A stretch of 64,000 nucleotides of DNA from Berberis thunbergii (GCA_003290165.1 QNQO01000597.1:594226-658225); one strand, 5' to 3'; numbered from the stretch's first letter, positions 1 to 12,696 are shown. Translations and numbers: made by a program. The notes: generated by a model from the letters alone, not told the origin.

Positions 1-1370
1 TAAGCATTGACTGCATCCACAATGTAACCTAATTTCAGATATAGAATCTGGTCAATAAGTATGTCAATGATCAGCAGAATATATCAATCTAATTTACTGT
101 TGAAATGGTGCAAAATCACAAACAAGTTCTCACAACATTAATGAAAATTATGAAATTAACCAAAATTTTCGGAAGTTTACCCAGAGTGATTTGTATCTTC
201 TTCTACAACCACAACGACATTATAGCAAATAAAGAATCCCAAAAGAGATATTGGTGATCATCAGCCTAAATAACCTAATTTGCAAGTAGATCTTCAAATC
301 TCACCTCTTTGAAACTAGGCATTACGAGCACTCAATTCCAAACACGGGCAACCACATCAACCACAATCCTTCCAATAATCTCTCCATCACCATAAAATCA
401 TAGTAATCCTAGCCTTCCAAATAACTCAACAAAGAGCCCATAAGGAGGAAGCTTCCATAACACCTTTGAATTTCCCTTGGAGAAAGCACAATACCTCATC
501 ATTTTAAGACATCGCCATATTGGCTTAGGCACAACCCATTAGATCCTAAAAATATCAAGTAAACAACTCTACACTTCTTGCGCAGATGCACATGGAAATA
601 AAGATGTGTCTCTATATCGACTCACCATTCACAATAAACACGACTACTCGCCACTCAATACCAGAAATAAAACATCCGGGCTGGGCAATCTATTCTACCT
701 CAAGCTCCACAAAAAGAAGTTCATTTAAGGTGGAATGTCCTTCGACCAAACCAGACCACCATACAAAAATCTTGGAACACAAGTTCATGCATCAACAAAA
801 GGGTTAAATAGTCACAAAAAAGGAAGGTTTAAAAAGAAACTACATAAGTCCAGTCTCAAAATTAGATAACTTCAAATGTTAAGAACAACCAAAGGTTTAA
901 AAAGAAACTTCATTAGTCCAGTCTCAAAATTAGATAACTTTCAAATGTTAAGAACAACCATCTTCAACCTGGATAAATCAAAGTTAAAATATCATTGAGA
1001 TCCTTATAAAAATAGAGATTCAAATCCATCCCTTCCTGCCCGTTCACCCCAAGCATCCCAACCACAACCACTCCTTCTATTGCAAACTCTAAAGAGTTTA
1101 GGGGAAAAACCACTCAACAAACAAAAGAAGCACTGATGCACATATCATTCCACAACTTTAATTAAATACCACTGCCTAAAAAAGGAAAATCCCTCTCCAA
1201 GACATCATGTTGGCGATTCTCACCTCACCACTCGTACTATATGGCCTTGTTGAATGATATTGTTATCCACCCTTATCCTTCCCCATCACACAACTTTCGT
1301 AATCCTTCTCCAAAGATTATTTGTATTTGTTTCTTTCGCATGATGCCAAATCCATCATCAAGAAGGTTTA
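1..1370. other. Intergenic, no gene recognised
   Basis: AT-rich sequence with many stops in all frames. The only structure I see is a 68-bp direct tandem duplication (825-892 and 893-960) with a few mismatches. Some minus-strand stretches around 300-560 look faintly like decayed LINE coding sequence, but not well enough to call. Confidence 0.5.
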
Positions 1371-2807
1371 TGTTGGAGATGTTGGCTCAAGTTGAGCATG
1401 CAAATTTAGTTTAATATCGGGTAAGAAGCAACATCATGTGAAATTAATAAACAACAACATTTTAGTTAAGGCGTTGAGGTGGAGACGAGGCGGACGGGCC
1501 TGAAAGCGCCTCGGGCGTGAGGCGAGGCGGATGCTTCACTTCAATGAGGCGGTCTTAACATATTATAAGATTTTTTATTATAATACATTGAAACATATTA
1601 ACATAGTAATATACATCATCATTTTGATAAATATCACAAGTAAATATGTACAAAAAGTGACAACTACCTAAAATCAAAATATTTTTTTAAAATGTTTTTA
1701 TAACTTGAAACATATCAGCATAGTATACATTATCATTTTGATAAGTATCATAAGCACATATGTACAAAAAGTAACACAACTACCTCGAATCAAAATGAAA
1801 ATATAATAAAGTTGCATAGCATAGCGAAAATATGCACTACATAAGTGTCAAATAACTTGCAAACATCCACTAAATCATTAAGAATCAATAATCTTGACAA
1901 AATAGAAACATGAGAATATTGAACATTTGTTAAAAGAAATTATTGAAATGGTTGGTAAAAACCCACAAGTATAATCGCTATTGGTATTCCAAAAGCATAA
2001 AAATCATTGAACTAAGCTATTAAAAATCAAGATTGATGTTGATCACAAATTGATCAAAACATGGTATTTTCTCCAAAAATTAATATAAAAAGTGACAAAT
2101 TTATCAAAACTTAAAAACGTTTTTTATGTTGTTTTTATCAAATTGATCAACTATTACACCAAGAAACATAAAACTTTATTATAGAGTGGGTTGCAACCTC
2201 TTTTTGCTGCAATTATACTACAAATTGGATGAAAATGAGCTGCAATTGGGCTGGCTAAAACCAATTTTTGGGCTGAGGGGCGAGGCAAACGCCTCATTTC
2301 ACCGCATTGCATTGCCTCGTTTTGAGGCGAAATTTTGTAAAAACGCCTTGAGGCGAGCGCCCCTGAGCAGTCACCTTGACTATACTGAACGACAATTGAG
2401 TTCAATTGGTAAAAACCAAACACTCGGAAGGCAGCTTTGCCAACTTCGCCCTCGGACCCACAAGTGGTATCAGAGCCGATAGTTCGGCCTTGAGTCTGGT
2501 GAGATGAAAGTACAGGATAGCACGTTGAAGTGAAGTTTATCCCGAGCCAGAGTAGGCTCAACTCTCGTCAAAGTAAAGATTGTTGGAAATGTTGGCTCAA
2601 GTTAAACATGCAAATTTAGTATACTCAACAGCGATGAAGCCTTTTGGGGGCAGTTGAGCCCAATTGTTAAAAACTCCACACTTGGGCAAGACGGATGTCT
2701 AAATTGGGGACAATATCGTTGTTTGGGACGTCCGTTGGACAACAAACTCGTGTGTATGCTGTGAGGTGGTTCCGGGGGCTTCACCACCTTCACCCCTGAA
2801 CCCAACA
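1371..2807 (+). mobile_element. TRIM-like LTR retroelement, disrupted
   Basis: The start of one LTR (from 1371, TGTTGG...) is repeated at 2581, where the first ~40 bases match with few differences. The second LTR ends ...CCCAACA at 2807. A tRNA-iMet-type primer site, TGGTATCAGAGCC, lies at about 2464-2476, just after the end of the first LTR. There is no gag or pol, so this is a terminal-repeat retrotransposon in miniature or a similar non-autonomous LTR element. The flanks are gttta before and gttaa after, a possible 5-bp target duplication with one change. The left LTR is split by about 0.9 kb of other DNA (about 1467-2364). Confidence 0.65.
1467..2364. mobile_element. Insertion with GAGGCG-rich ends inside the TRIM LTR
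   Basis: About 0.9 kb of very AT-rich DNA separates the two parts of the TRIM's left LTR. Its two ends are GC-rich and full of GAGGCG/CGCCTC words, with AAGGCGTTGAGG near the left end and CGCCTTGAGGCG near the right end, so the termini are roughly inverted. This fits a decayed non-autonomous DNA transposon. No coding capacity, and the exact ends are not fixed. The internal motif around acatagtaatatacatcatcat recurs about 120 bp later, a diverged internal duplication. Confidence 0.4.
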
Positions 2808-3136
2808 GTTAATGTTTTTAAAGTTGTGAATACTCAACGTGCCAAACTTTTTATCATACACATCCTCTCCTATTTGACCCATGGAAGCAAATTGCTCCCA
2901 TTTTATTGGCAAGAGAAAAAGGGAAGTAATGGGGACATGGGAAATGATACTTTTTATGATAGTTAATCCACTTGCTTGTGATGGAAGTTTAGACTTATTA
3001 TTCTTTTTATTGTTTGAGAATGTTATTAATCACATTCTAATAACAATGCATATCACTATCTAATTCAGGAGAAGAAAGAAAAAAGATTTACAACAAATAT
3101 ATTGGAATTAAGCAAAATATCGATAAAAATCATACC
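2808..3136. other. Intergenic or intronic spacer, no feature
   Basis: Sequence between the TRIM and the CCDC97-type exon. If the flanking gene is intact this would be the start of its third intron. No exon of that family is recognisable here on the minus strand. Confidence 0.4.
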
Positions 3137-3933
3137 TCAGAGCAAGTCTCATTCTTTTCGTCTCCTCGTCCTTCTTCCTCTTCCTCTTCCTCTTCCTCCT
3201 CCTCTTCTTCTTCTTCTTCCTGCTCCTCCTCTTCCACTCTCACATTACCAACCCAATCCTTCTCAGCGACACCCAATCTCTGCTGCTCACCTCTAATCTT
3301 CTCCACCAAAAACGCCTCTTCACACCGTCTCATTAGTGTCTCGGACCACCGTTCCCCAGGCCTAGCCATTCTCCTTCCACTAGGATCCTGAAACTTTCCC
3401 AGATACTCATGGTGCAAATACGGCTCCCTCTCTCTCATAGCATCCTCAGAGAAGTAATTCCCATCAGAAACAAGTTTATCCAAGTATGCTCTCCTTCTGT
3501 TCTTCACTGTCACCGTTCGAGACCTCACTTGTTCGGAAGTTGGGTTCAGTAAACTCCATAAACGGTTCAAATGCCAATTCACTTCGTAATCTTCCTTGAG
3601 TGAATCGAATTGCTTTAGCTCTGAGTCTATCAATTGCGAACCGTATCGCTCTGTATGCACGCAAAGCAAAGAAATAAAAGTTATATGAAGAACAAATTAG
3701 GGTTTTTAAAAGAGAAGATTTAGAGTTTGAAGAGTAGGTTAGGTTTAGGTACCTAAGAAGAGAGGGGTGTCTCGGGAGAGAAGGTCGAGGATGATAGATT
3801 TGCGTTGTGAAGGAGTGTTGGCTGTGTCTTGAATGGCTCTCGGGAAGTAGAGATTCTCCATTAATGAGAGTCGTTCTGCTATACCTTCCATTGATATTGA
3901 TTCCCTCTTTCTCTCTTCATGCATCAATCCCAT
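3137..3933 (-). CDS. CCDC97-type coiled-coil protein, 5' exons (partial)
   Basis: Two exons on the minus strand: exon 1 at 3933-3753 and exon 2 at 3650-3137. The 102-bp intron (3752-3651) has a GT donor and CAG acceptor and joins ...TPLFL to ERYGSQ in frame. The ATG at 3933 has no in-frame ATG upstream. The product starts with an acidic/basic helix, then a region with RRRAYLDKL and YFSEDAMREREPYLHHEY typical of the CCDC97 (DUF2052) family, and ends in a long glutamate run (about residues 204-220). After the run there is a GT donor (ctgag|gtatga), so at least one more exon is expected. The usual C-terminal part of the family was not found in the 3.1 kb to the window edge. It is either beyond the edge, behind TE insertions, or lost. 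The role of the family in plants is poorly known; animal members have been linked to the splicing factor SF3B. Identity is from recognised motifs. Confidence 0.75.
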
Positions 3934-3961
3934 CTCTTCCTCTGTTGCTTCTGCTGATATG

Positions 3962-3993
<32 letters not shown>
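3962..3993. repeat. CT microsatellite in 5' leader
   Basis: About 16 CT dinucleotides just upstream (minus-strand sense GA) of the CCDC97-type start codon. A GA/CT tract in this position is common in plant 5' leaders and core promoters. Confidence 0.9.
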
Positions 3994-3996
<3 letters not shown>

Positions 3997-4189
3997 CTAC
4001 TACTGGTAAGGTCGGTTCTTCTCGAAGAAGGCTGCGGATCCTAGCACCCGCTGTATTGGATTAGAGCACCACCAGCCCCAAGTAAGATTGCACTGACTAA
4101 TGACACCACCACCCAACGATATTTTAAACGACACCACCACATTTTCTTGTCTTCTCTCTTTATAGGAGCAACATCACCTCGCCCCACCA

Positions 4190-4470
4190 CCTTTGGCCGC
4201 ACCACCATGCCTTGTCACTGTCGACCTGCCATTGCTGGCCGTATCGCCATCAGTCGCACCATCGTTTTTTTTTCCTCTTCTCCTTTATTCTCGTTCTTGT
4301 TCTTTTTATTATCTTCCTGACTTTTTTCTCTTATTCTCCTCTCTTATATTCTTCTTTGTTTTTTGTTATTCTCTCTCTTTTTTTCATCTTTTTTTTCTCT
4401 ATGTTTTTATTTTCTTCTTCTATTTTTTTTACACACACACGCACAGAAGAAAAAAATAGATAAGAAGAAG
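4190..4470. repeat. Low-complexity polypyrimidine tract
   Basis: Long run of C/T, mostly T with tct and ttc words, ending in an (ac) stretch. The open frames across it are a result of this composition, not genes. It lies upstream of the minus-strand CCDC97-type gene. Confidence 0.8.
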
Positions 4471-4767
4471 AAGAATAATAATAAATAATAAGCATGGAGG
4501 CTTTGGGTGGGATGTCTGGCGGTGGAGATGAGAGTTGGTGTGGCTGACGGTGGCGGTAGTGGTAATTGATGGAAGATAGAGGGAAATAAGAGTATAGAGA
4601 GGGAGGTATTAGGTTTTTTTTAATTATATTGATGGTGTTCTTCATGGTGATATCCTTCAGAAAGTAAGGTGATGGTGGTGTCATTTAGTCATTGCAAAAA
4701 AAATAATAAAGGAAGCTACTATTCGTGCCCACGTATTCCCTTTTACACATCTCAACTACTATAACGC

Positions 4768-5170
4768 GTTCACCAATTGTAGCTCAAATGGTTGGACATT
4801 CACTCTCCTTGTGAGAGATCTCAGTTTCGAGACTTACCCGTTAGGATTTTGTGAGTTTTCCCCCGATTATAAGGAGCACGTGTGCTTCATCGTTGATAAG
4901 TCTTCGGGTATTGAATGCATACAGCTACTTAGATGAACTAGACCGAAGCGAATCGAAAACAATTCTTCATGCAAAGTGGAGGCGATGGACCGGATCGAAA
5001 ACAAGTCTCCATGCGAGTTGGAGGCGATAAGGATATTAAGTTGCAACAATATTGTAGCCTACGAGCTTGGTTTGGTTAGCCCTATAGGGTCTTAGTCATG
5101 TAGCCTTCGAGCATGGATTGATAAATAAATAAAAGGGTCAACGACCCAATTTAAAAAAAAAAAAAAAAAA
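4768..5170 (+). mobile_element. tRNA-derived SINE
   Basis: Short retroposon of about 400 bp with RNA polymerase III-like boxes near its 5' end: an A-box-like TAGCTCAAATGG (4780-4791) and a B-box-like AGTTTCGAGAC (4823-4833) about 40 bp apart. It ends in ggtcaacgacccaattt plus a run of about 20 A. A 12-bp target-site duplication, CTACTATAACGC, flanks it exactly (4756-4767 and 5171-5182). A truncated relative is at about 34495-34690. It has no coding capacity and depends on LINE enzymes. Confidence 0.85.
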
Positions 5171-5189
5171 CTACTATAACGCATGCTCG

Positions 5190-6403
5190 GCTTAATAACA
5201 GTACATGGTGTCTTCAACTCGAAATTTTAAATTTTCCAAAATGCCCTGCTATATTCATTAATTATAAATGAAACCAAAATACCAATGACATAGTGTCAAG
5301 GGTTTTTGTGTCCTTAAAAGAAACTTATTATTATATTTTTTTACAATTTTGCCCTCCTAAATTGAGATTACTTATATTCAAACTCAGCCTCTCATTATGT
5401 ACCATATAATGTCAGCTCCCCTTATGAACAATACCCACCTGGATTTCGTTCTGATTTTTAGAATACCCAACATGCCCTCCCAACTCTTATATTTACAAAA
5501 ATAACCAATGGTTAGGTGAATAATGGTCAGGGGTATTTTTATCACTTTAAATGAAAATAGTCATATGTACCAATTTAGCCTCCCAAATTTTGATTATTTA
5601 TGATAAAAGTTCACCCCTCCTCTTAGTTATTGTTAATTATACATAAGCCTTTAACATAATTTATTCAATTATTTGTAAACTATACATATGCCCTTAAATT
5701 ATAAATAATTATTTTGTCTAAAATTTCAATAATAATTTTTACTTATTATTGAAAGGTTGTAATAAAATAAAAATGTATTAAATATTTGTTCACGTAGAGT
5801 GTATTGACACCCTAGTATTCATTAATTATAACTAAGTCATAACACAATTTATTTGAATCATTTCAATTATCTATAAATAATATATATGCCCTTATATCTA
5901 ACTTTTGGATTTTCCCATTTGACCTTCCATATTTAAAAATGTTTACAATCCAAACCAACCCTCTTAAATATATATTATATGTAAGTCCCTAACATAATTA
6001 ATTTCAAGCCCCCCGATTATCTATAAATTGTAAAAGACCCTTACAACAAACTTTTTTTATTTTCCATTTTGCCTACATTTCATATTTATACAATCAAAAC
6101 TAGTTTTTCTAAAACATTGATTAATTATACTTAAGCATCTAATGTAATAATTTATTTGAAGTCTTCAAATTATTTATAAACTATACATATACCTTTAAAA
6201 CAATACTTAATATCCACGCACATAAAGCCCATCCACCCCTAATGCACACAAAAAGTTTCCTACATGTTCCTCTTTCCAAAACCACAAATAAAGCAAATAT
6301 CAAAGTCATAAATGATACTAGAAACTCTTTTAAAAGTCTGAGACACATTTACGAAGTGCTAATAACCAGATCTTACAAATTGTTAAAAGTTTGACTCAAC
6401 TAT
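5190..6403. repeat. AT-rich spacer with diverged tandem repeats
   Basis: No gene. From about 5340 to 6210 a loose motif recurs four or five times: a 'tttgccctcc' or 'ccatttgacc' start, then an AT-rich stretch, then 'aattatacataagccctaacataatttattt' type sequence and 'ctataaactatacatatgccctt'. Spacing varies from about 150 to 220 bp. The copies are strongly diverged, so this is an old repeat array. Confidence 0.5.
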
Positions 6404-6688
6404 TGTAGAATGTTATAGAATAGCGTGGATGTCCACCTCATGTTGAGGCGGCATCATATGGAGACATTTGATGTAAAGGTGGCAATTCCTCTTTATCTCA
6501 TCCCCGTCTGTTGACTTAATTATTCACAACTCATGTATATATATGAGATCTTTGTAAATAGAGAATAATAATAATATGAGATAACATCAATAAATAATGG
6601 ATAGACAATATTATGTTTTTCAGCTCCCTGTATTCATATATTGATATTCATAATATGATGAATCGGTGAAATAGAAGAGTATGTTACA
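6404..6688 (+). repeat. Copia 5' LTR
   Basis: Left long terminal repeat, TG...CA ends, matched over its whole length by 12697-12983. It is followed after one or two bases by the primer-binding-site-like stretch at 6690-6704. Confidence 0.85.
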
Positions 6689-9600
6689 AGACGTTATCAG
6701 CACGATGCTCTCAGCTTTGGTAATTTTTCTTTGACCTTCATTTTTCAGACTCTTTATTCAAAAGAGTCTTCAGGTAAATTATTCAAACAAATATAACTTA
6801 TATTTTTCGAATTTAAAATTTGTTTCTATGATGAATATTACATCATGTGGATGTATAAACAATCAATATCCTCACCTCCGATTTTTCAAAATCCTGATTG
6901 AATCTCTTCCTAATTATTGTCGTAAAACCTGCCATAAAAATTTTTAAATCCGATAATGGCATTGATCGGAATCTTCGCCAGATTGTTCATCTTCCTGGCA
7001 ATCTAATGTGCCACCGACTCGTTCAATCACAGTGCGATGTCGAAGTTTCCAAACTTTGAAGTATTGAAAATTGAATCACCTCCCTGGTCAGAAATTTGGT
7101 GGTGAGACACGCAGAGAACTTGTTGCAGTAAATTCAAACTGTGTATAAAAGTTGTGAAGTCTTCATTTTTCATTCACCTCATACTCAAGGCTCTAATGAG
7201 TCTAATCTAGAAGATATCAATAGGATCTATAGTAGGTCCCTCCAATTTACATTAACATTTTTTCCCTTGTCTTATATAATAACTAGAAATTATTGGATGA
7301 GGTAATTTGGAATTTTGAAAAACTATAATAAGTTAAATTAGAGTAGTGTCAATCCAAACCAAAAATAAATAAATAAAATACCATAGTTACCTATGTGGAA
7401 ATGAGTTGGCATAAGGAATTGCATCCAATACTTTTGTGGTGGTACAAGTGTTAAATAAATGTATCATAAATAGGGGTCAAAGGATATGGGTTACATGGTG
7501 GACACAAGTTCCTAGCAAATTTGTCTATCAAAACCAAATTTACATGATTTTGAATGAAGTAATACAATGTTCATGACGTTTTTTTTTCAATAAAACTAGT
7601 CCAAGGATTCACACCAACTTTATGACTAACGATGAAAACGATGTTTAATTAATTAATTAAATAATGCTACTTTGTTCCACCATATGCCATGTGATAATAG
7701 CCTTACCCTAAAAATTGTTTTGAGATAAGCACACTTAAACAGATACAAGCATGTACCCTCGTGTCACGCGTACTATATATAAATACTAACATATGAGTTA
7801 TAACAATGGAGAAAATATATGGTAGATAAACTCTCCTTTATTAGTATTTATCATTGTACGTGTGTGTGTGTTTGGAGAACAAATAGGCGCTCATCCATGG
7901 CATGCGGAGACATGTTCAACAACGAACACAGAGGTGAGAGATTTGTTTTTGCTTAGTTTATAGATTTGTGGAGAATTAGATAATGTATGAAATGGTTTAG
8001 TGGTGGTCCATATGTATGTGTTTGATAATTTGATGTATGTCCCGTATTTTATTCAATTATTCGTAAATACTGCAAAAATGTGAACATAACCTGAAAAAAA
8101 AAATTCTCTCAAGAACCGGAAAAATTAAGTGAAGTAATAGTGGGCTGGACTTGTCTTTGCTACATAACTTTAACTATGCTTTATAATTAATGCGCAACTT
8201 TGAATCTAATTAGACCAGTTAAATTTTTGTCTTTTGGGTTTGATTATTTACTGAGCCTAATTGATAAATTAAGGCATGATTACTGTTGGATCTGGTTTCG
8301 GATACAAATGAATTGGTTAGATGATTCGGCTCAGATCCAGTTGGGTCGATTTGGTCCAAATGATTTGATTAAGTTCTGGATCTATTTTATTTACTGGGCC
8401 TTATTGTTATTCATCACTAGGCATGTTACTGTGAATATTCATATGACCTATTCAATTAGACCAATTAATTTTAATTTATTTAAACTTATTTCATATGGAC
8501 TTGTTTGATTAGTAATTGGACTGGAATTACTAAATTGACGCTTAAATAGGTCTGTAAGTTTCAATACTATTGGGCCTAATTTAGGTAACAATTAGTTTGT
8601 CATGTTATGATTGAACTACTGAAATTAAGTAAATTGGGTCTATTCTCTAAGACCTAAAACATTCGGGTCTTTTAACATTCATATCAGGTTCTGATTATGC
8701 CAAGTTTTTTTTTAATTGTTTATTTGGATATTGTTTCATATTGAATATGAATATAATTGTTTGCCTGATTCTCAAAATATTACCAAACAATCTGGTTTCA
8801 TTGCATTTCCAGAATCTAATGCCAATTACAATTTACAAGAAGGCAGTGGCAAGGGGCACAACAATAATACGTATCTTAGATAATAAGTGACACATCCAGA
8901 AGAGGTAGACAAACTACTCTAGTAGAGCTGGTCTCCTTGACAGTGGTAGTTACCTCATAGGTAATTACTTTATCAAATGTAGTTATACTCGTAGAGGTCA
9001 TCATCATCCAAACCACACATGATGTAGAGTTCATGCCTGGGACAATAATCAAAATTATGCCCATAATAGTTTGAGTGTTGCTAGAATGATGTTCGTGGTA
9101 AGCATGGAATGGCTCACATGTTTATCCATCAACAAATAAAACAGTAAAGCAATATCAAGCTTCCAATGCTCATCACGAACATAATTGTTTCATCGAAACA
9201 ACTGAATTATAGCACATGCAAATCGTAACTACCCCTGAGTATGAGGCCACTATAGCAGATATGACCATTAGCGAAAGTAATATATATGAGCATTCAACAA
9301 ATATGTGACAACTCCATAAGCAGTAGCCATTAGCCCATGTACTCATCCCAATAGTGGTTGTTACTCCACGCCTAATACTTATCTCAGGAACCACCGGAAG
9401 TGGTCTAAGACACCTACTCCAGAAAATCATTTTTTATAATTTCGTTAAGCTCGCGGATACATATGATATATGATGCATCAGGATACTTGATTATTTTAAT
9501 TTATCGTCATTTTACTCGTAAGTGTTCAACATGTGCAACATATCATATTCGTTGGATTGATTTTTTTCCTGCATATATTTGTGTCGCTACATTTTTTTTA

Positions 9601-10600
9601 CTGCATACATTTTATTTGACAGTCTGATTTATAAACTGCAAATGATGCAAAATCATATGTCTATTTGGTAGTGCCAAGTTCTCAAAATTTTCTCACTCTT
9701 GGCCCTTAAGACGCGAGAGTGTTTATCATAGCTAGACATATACAATTTCATTATTGCTCAGTTTTTAAGAAATTTTAGTTATTTCAACATATATGCACAA
9801 TGCATCACATTTAATGTTAGAAGCCTGAAGCTTGCATTAGAGATCATGCATTAAGCCCGAAGCTTACATTTTAGATATATGCAACCTGAAGTTTACATTG
9901 TAAATAATTTTCATTAACATACTGAGATTATAAAACTCTCAAAAATTTTATATCACATATCAAAAGCTTATGAACGATAACTTTATCGTTATACGTTTTC
10001 ACTTTATTTGAAAGACTTTTACTTGTGTAGTCTAGATTAACTCATTGTGAGTTTTCGTATTGCATGTTTCAAAATTGCATTTTATTCCCACCGTTAGGGG
10101 AGATGTGCAAATAGAATGATGTGAAATATTTTCATATGGTGTCAGCTATGAATACACTTACTCGAATGTGTATCCATAAAGGACAAAATTCAAACAAAGT
10201 CAGTGAATATGTTGTACGCCAAAAACATAGCAGACATATAGGTTCCAAAGTTTTCACTAATCGAAAAAGGAAAATTAGTAAAAATTCATACCCTAATGCT
10301 TTCGAATAAACAACATTTGAAACTCATACTGAAGTTATACAGACTCCGGAAGAAGTTATACATAATGTTCCAGAAGAACATAACACGACACTCCTGAAGA
10401 GGTCACGAAACTCCATAATAGCATAACATGATGCCCTGAAGAGGTCATGAAGTTCCAGAAGTAGCAATGCTCCTAAAGAGGCTATGACGCTCTAGAAAAA
10501 AGTCATAAAACTTCGGAAACAACATTAAATGATGCTCCATAAGAGGTCATTCCGCTTTTTTCATTACCCTATAAGTGATTATTCATATCCCTTGAGTGAT
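6689..10600 (+). other. Copia internal region, gag part not recognisable
   Basis: AT-rich internal sequence of the Copia element with no frame longer than about 100 codons. The frame at 8200-8508 matches nothing I know. Some stretches, such as 7260-8100, may be separate insertions. Short repeats of 'ctgaagaggtcatga' type occur at 10390-10560, as in the pol linker of some plant Copia elements. Confidence 0.5.
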
Positions 10601-10609
10601 TTATAAGCC

Positions 10610-11935
10610 CAAGAAGAAGCTCATGTACCTGATAATCATGATATCTCAATATATTAAAGAGAAACGTGGAGTCAAATGAAATGGTCATTGATAACATATG
10701 CACATACATGATAGTTATCAAAATATCAAAGGGCAATGATATTGAAATTACACCACATATTTATAAATGTCGATAAATAAATAATTGGCCAAATGAAAAT
10801 ATATTTTTAAAAGTGCATTGGGTCCACCAAATGGAAATATAATCATAGTGGAATTGGGTTCCCTTGAAAATGTGGTGTGTTTGGACCTCTAATAGAAATG
10901 CCTACACATGCATATTGTAAATGAGTATTTGTAAGAAAACAAATGAGAAAATGAGATAGTCTAATATAAGGCAAGACTTATGGCACAAAAGTTAATGCAG
11001 AAACCTAACGTTTGATTTTTAAAATATTTTCTAATTAGGAATATAACTACATTTCAGTATGTTTTGGATTTTCTGAAAATTGATATGCAAATTTTGAATG
11101 TCACGACTATTTATTTATATGGGAATTAAGATAGAGATATTTATAAATCCTTGAAGGATTTACTTCGCTAGACACAAACATTTACATGAAAGTTCCTGAA
11201 GAATTTACTTTGTCTGAAGCAAAGTTATGAAATAATTACTCAATATATTTAGGACATGCTTTATACGATTTGAACAATTCCAGAATAATGTGGTATATTT
11301 GTCTTGGTAAATATCTGTGTAAGGAATATTATGCAAATTTGACCATGTGTTTTCGTCATCTGCTTTTATCATAGTAACAATTTATGGCAATATTATAACT
11401 CTTATTGGATCTTGAAAATATTGTTAATTGAATAACAATAATATTTGCATTTAACATTTGAAGAACAAATTTTGCTCGGCCTGCAGATCGAGTAAAACAC
11501 TGGTAAAATATTGGTTCATTAATCGAGTCATATTTGTAATATTTTTAACATGGTCGTCCGATATTTATATCTCAATAAAGACTTATATTAACCAATTAAA
11601 TGATACTCGGTCTGAAGTACCATATGTGAGTATCATTAGTGCATTGTTATAATTGGCACAAAGTACATAACCCGATATAGTTTTTTTCAATGCATTTACT
11701 AGCAATGTTATCTTCGTGAAATCATTTATATGAGTTTTTTTTCCTTTGATTTGTCTAACCATTCCCACCTAGTTGGATATACAAATTCAGGTTCTCTGTT
11801 TGGGTCAAACAAATTCAGTATAGTGACAATCTTGTAGATTTATTCACCAATACTTTGTCTACATTAATGTTCGAAAAATTGATTTACAAGATTAATTTGT
11901 GTAAACTTAGCCAACAATTGTGCTTACATAAGGGG
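10610..11935 (+). pseudogene. Copia pol relic (RT and RNase H)
   Basis: Collapsed reverse-transcriptase/RNase H coding sequence, readable only by switching frames. Recognisable in order: a stretch before the RT with NDIE...KCR..NNWP (about 10735-10795); VFGPLIEMPTHAYCK and VFVRKQ at the RT start (about 10880-10945); KQF..MWY..LGKYL (about 11268-11325); LGLQIE (about 11478-11495); SEVPYVSIISALL (11610-11650); and an open stretch DNLVDLFTNTLSTLMFEKL at 11825-11881 that continues to HKGE at about 11935. The order and spacing are those of a Copia pol C-terminal half. It has many stops and frameshifts and is not functional. Confidence 0.8.
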
Positions 11936-12087
11936 GAGTATCTGAAAGTATACCACTCGATAAACATCCAGAAGGAATTACAAAAGCATATAGAAATATA
12001 TTCGTGACAGTATCCTGAAGTATATATTATTGAAAGTATACTAAAGTATCCTGAAGTATACATGGGCAAGCTATTCTATTTTTTATT

Positions 12088-12632
12088 CGATGTGGTTTTA
12101 TCCAATGGAGTTTTCCCGTTAAGGTTTTAATTAGGCAGAAACATTCAGAAATATGTTATTGAGAAAGCATACAGAAGTATACTATGAGATTATATAGAAG
12201 TATATTTAATTTATACGTATTGTATTTTTTTTCTTCGACAAAAGTTTTTTCTAATGAGTTTTTCTGTCAAGGTTTTAACGAGGCAACATTGTGCGCATAG
12301 AGCATCTTGAAGTATGCAAAAGCGGTAGTTGTATTTTTTTCTTTCTTCGACACGATTTTATCCCATTTGATTTTTTCTAGTCAAGGTTTTAAGGAGGCGA
12401 CACCGAGTAAACAATTGTGGTAATACAATTTTCATTGCATAAAGGATATACTCATGTACTTCAGAAGAAACGTTAGTTTGAATGCCACTTTGTTGTGATT
12501 ATCAGGGCGACATTCCATAATAGGCACTCGATTTTACTAAAGACTTTGGACAATTTACACGCTGTACTTTTTTCCTTCGCTGCGATTTTGTCCCACTGGG
12601 TTTTTTTTCAGCAAAGTTTTCATAAAACAACA
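12088..12632 (+). repeat. Four diverged repeats in the Copia 3' untranslated region
   Basis: Between the end of pol and the 3' LTR a module of about 50 bp recurs four times (about 12088-12138, 12235-12288, 12347-12402, 12574-12632). Each has the pattern 'ttcgaygygrttttatccca.tgrgtttttc', then 'tcaaggttttaa' and 'gaggcaac'. Short 'tatcctgaagtata' repeats also occur near 12010-12060. Confidence 0.7.
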
Positions 12633-12696
12633 TTTCGTCCATCCAACAAGACTTCAAGGGAATGACAACATTCAGTGAACATCCAAGGGGGAGTAT

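Noticed and set aside
2464..2476. tRNA gene at the TGGTATCAGAGC motif (also at 37722, 50148 and 55015)
   Set aside because: Only the 12-13 bases complementary to the tRNA 3' end are present, next to LTRs. They are primer-binding sites.
4193..4684. Open frames on both strands of the pyrimidine-rich tract
   Set aside because: Phe/Leu/Ser-rich or Lys/Glu-rich frames are produced by the base composition. No family motif and no homologous copy.
8200..8508. 102-codon frame in the Copia interior
   Set aside because: No recognisable gag or other domain; isoleucine- and phenylalanine-rich by AT content.
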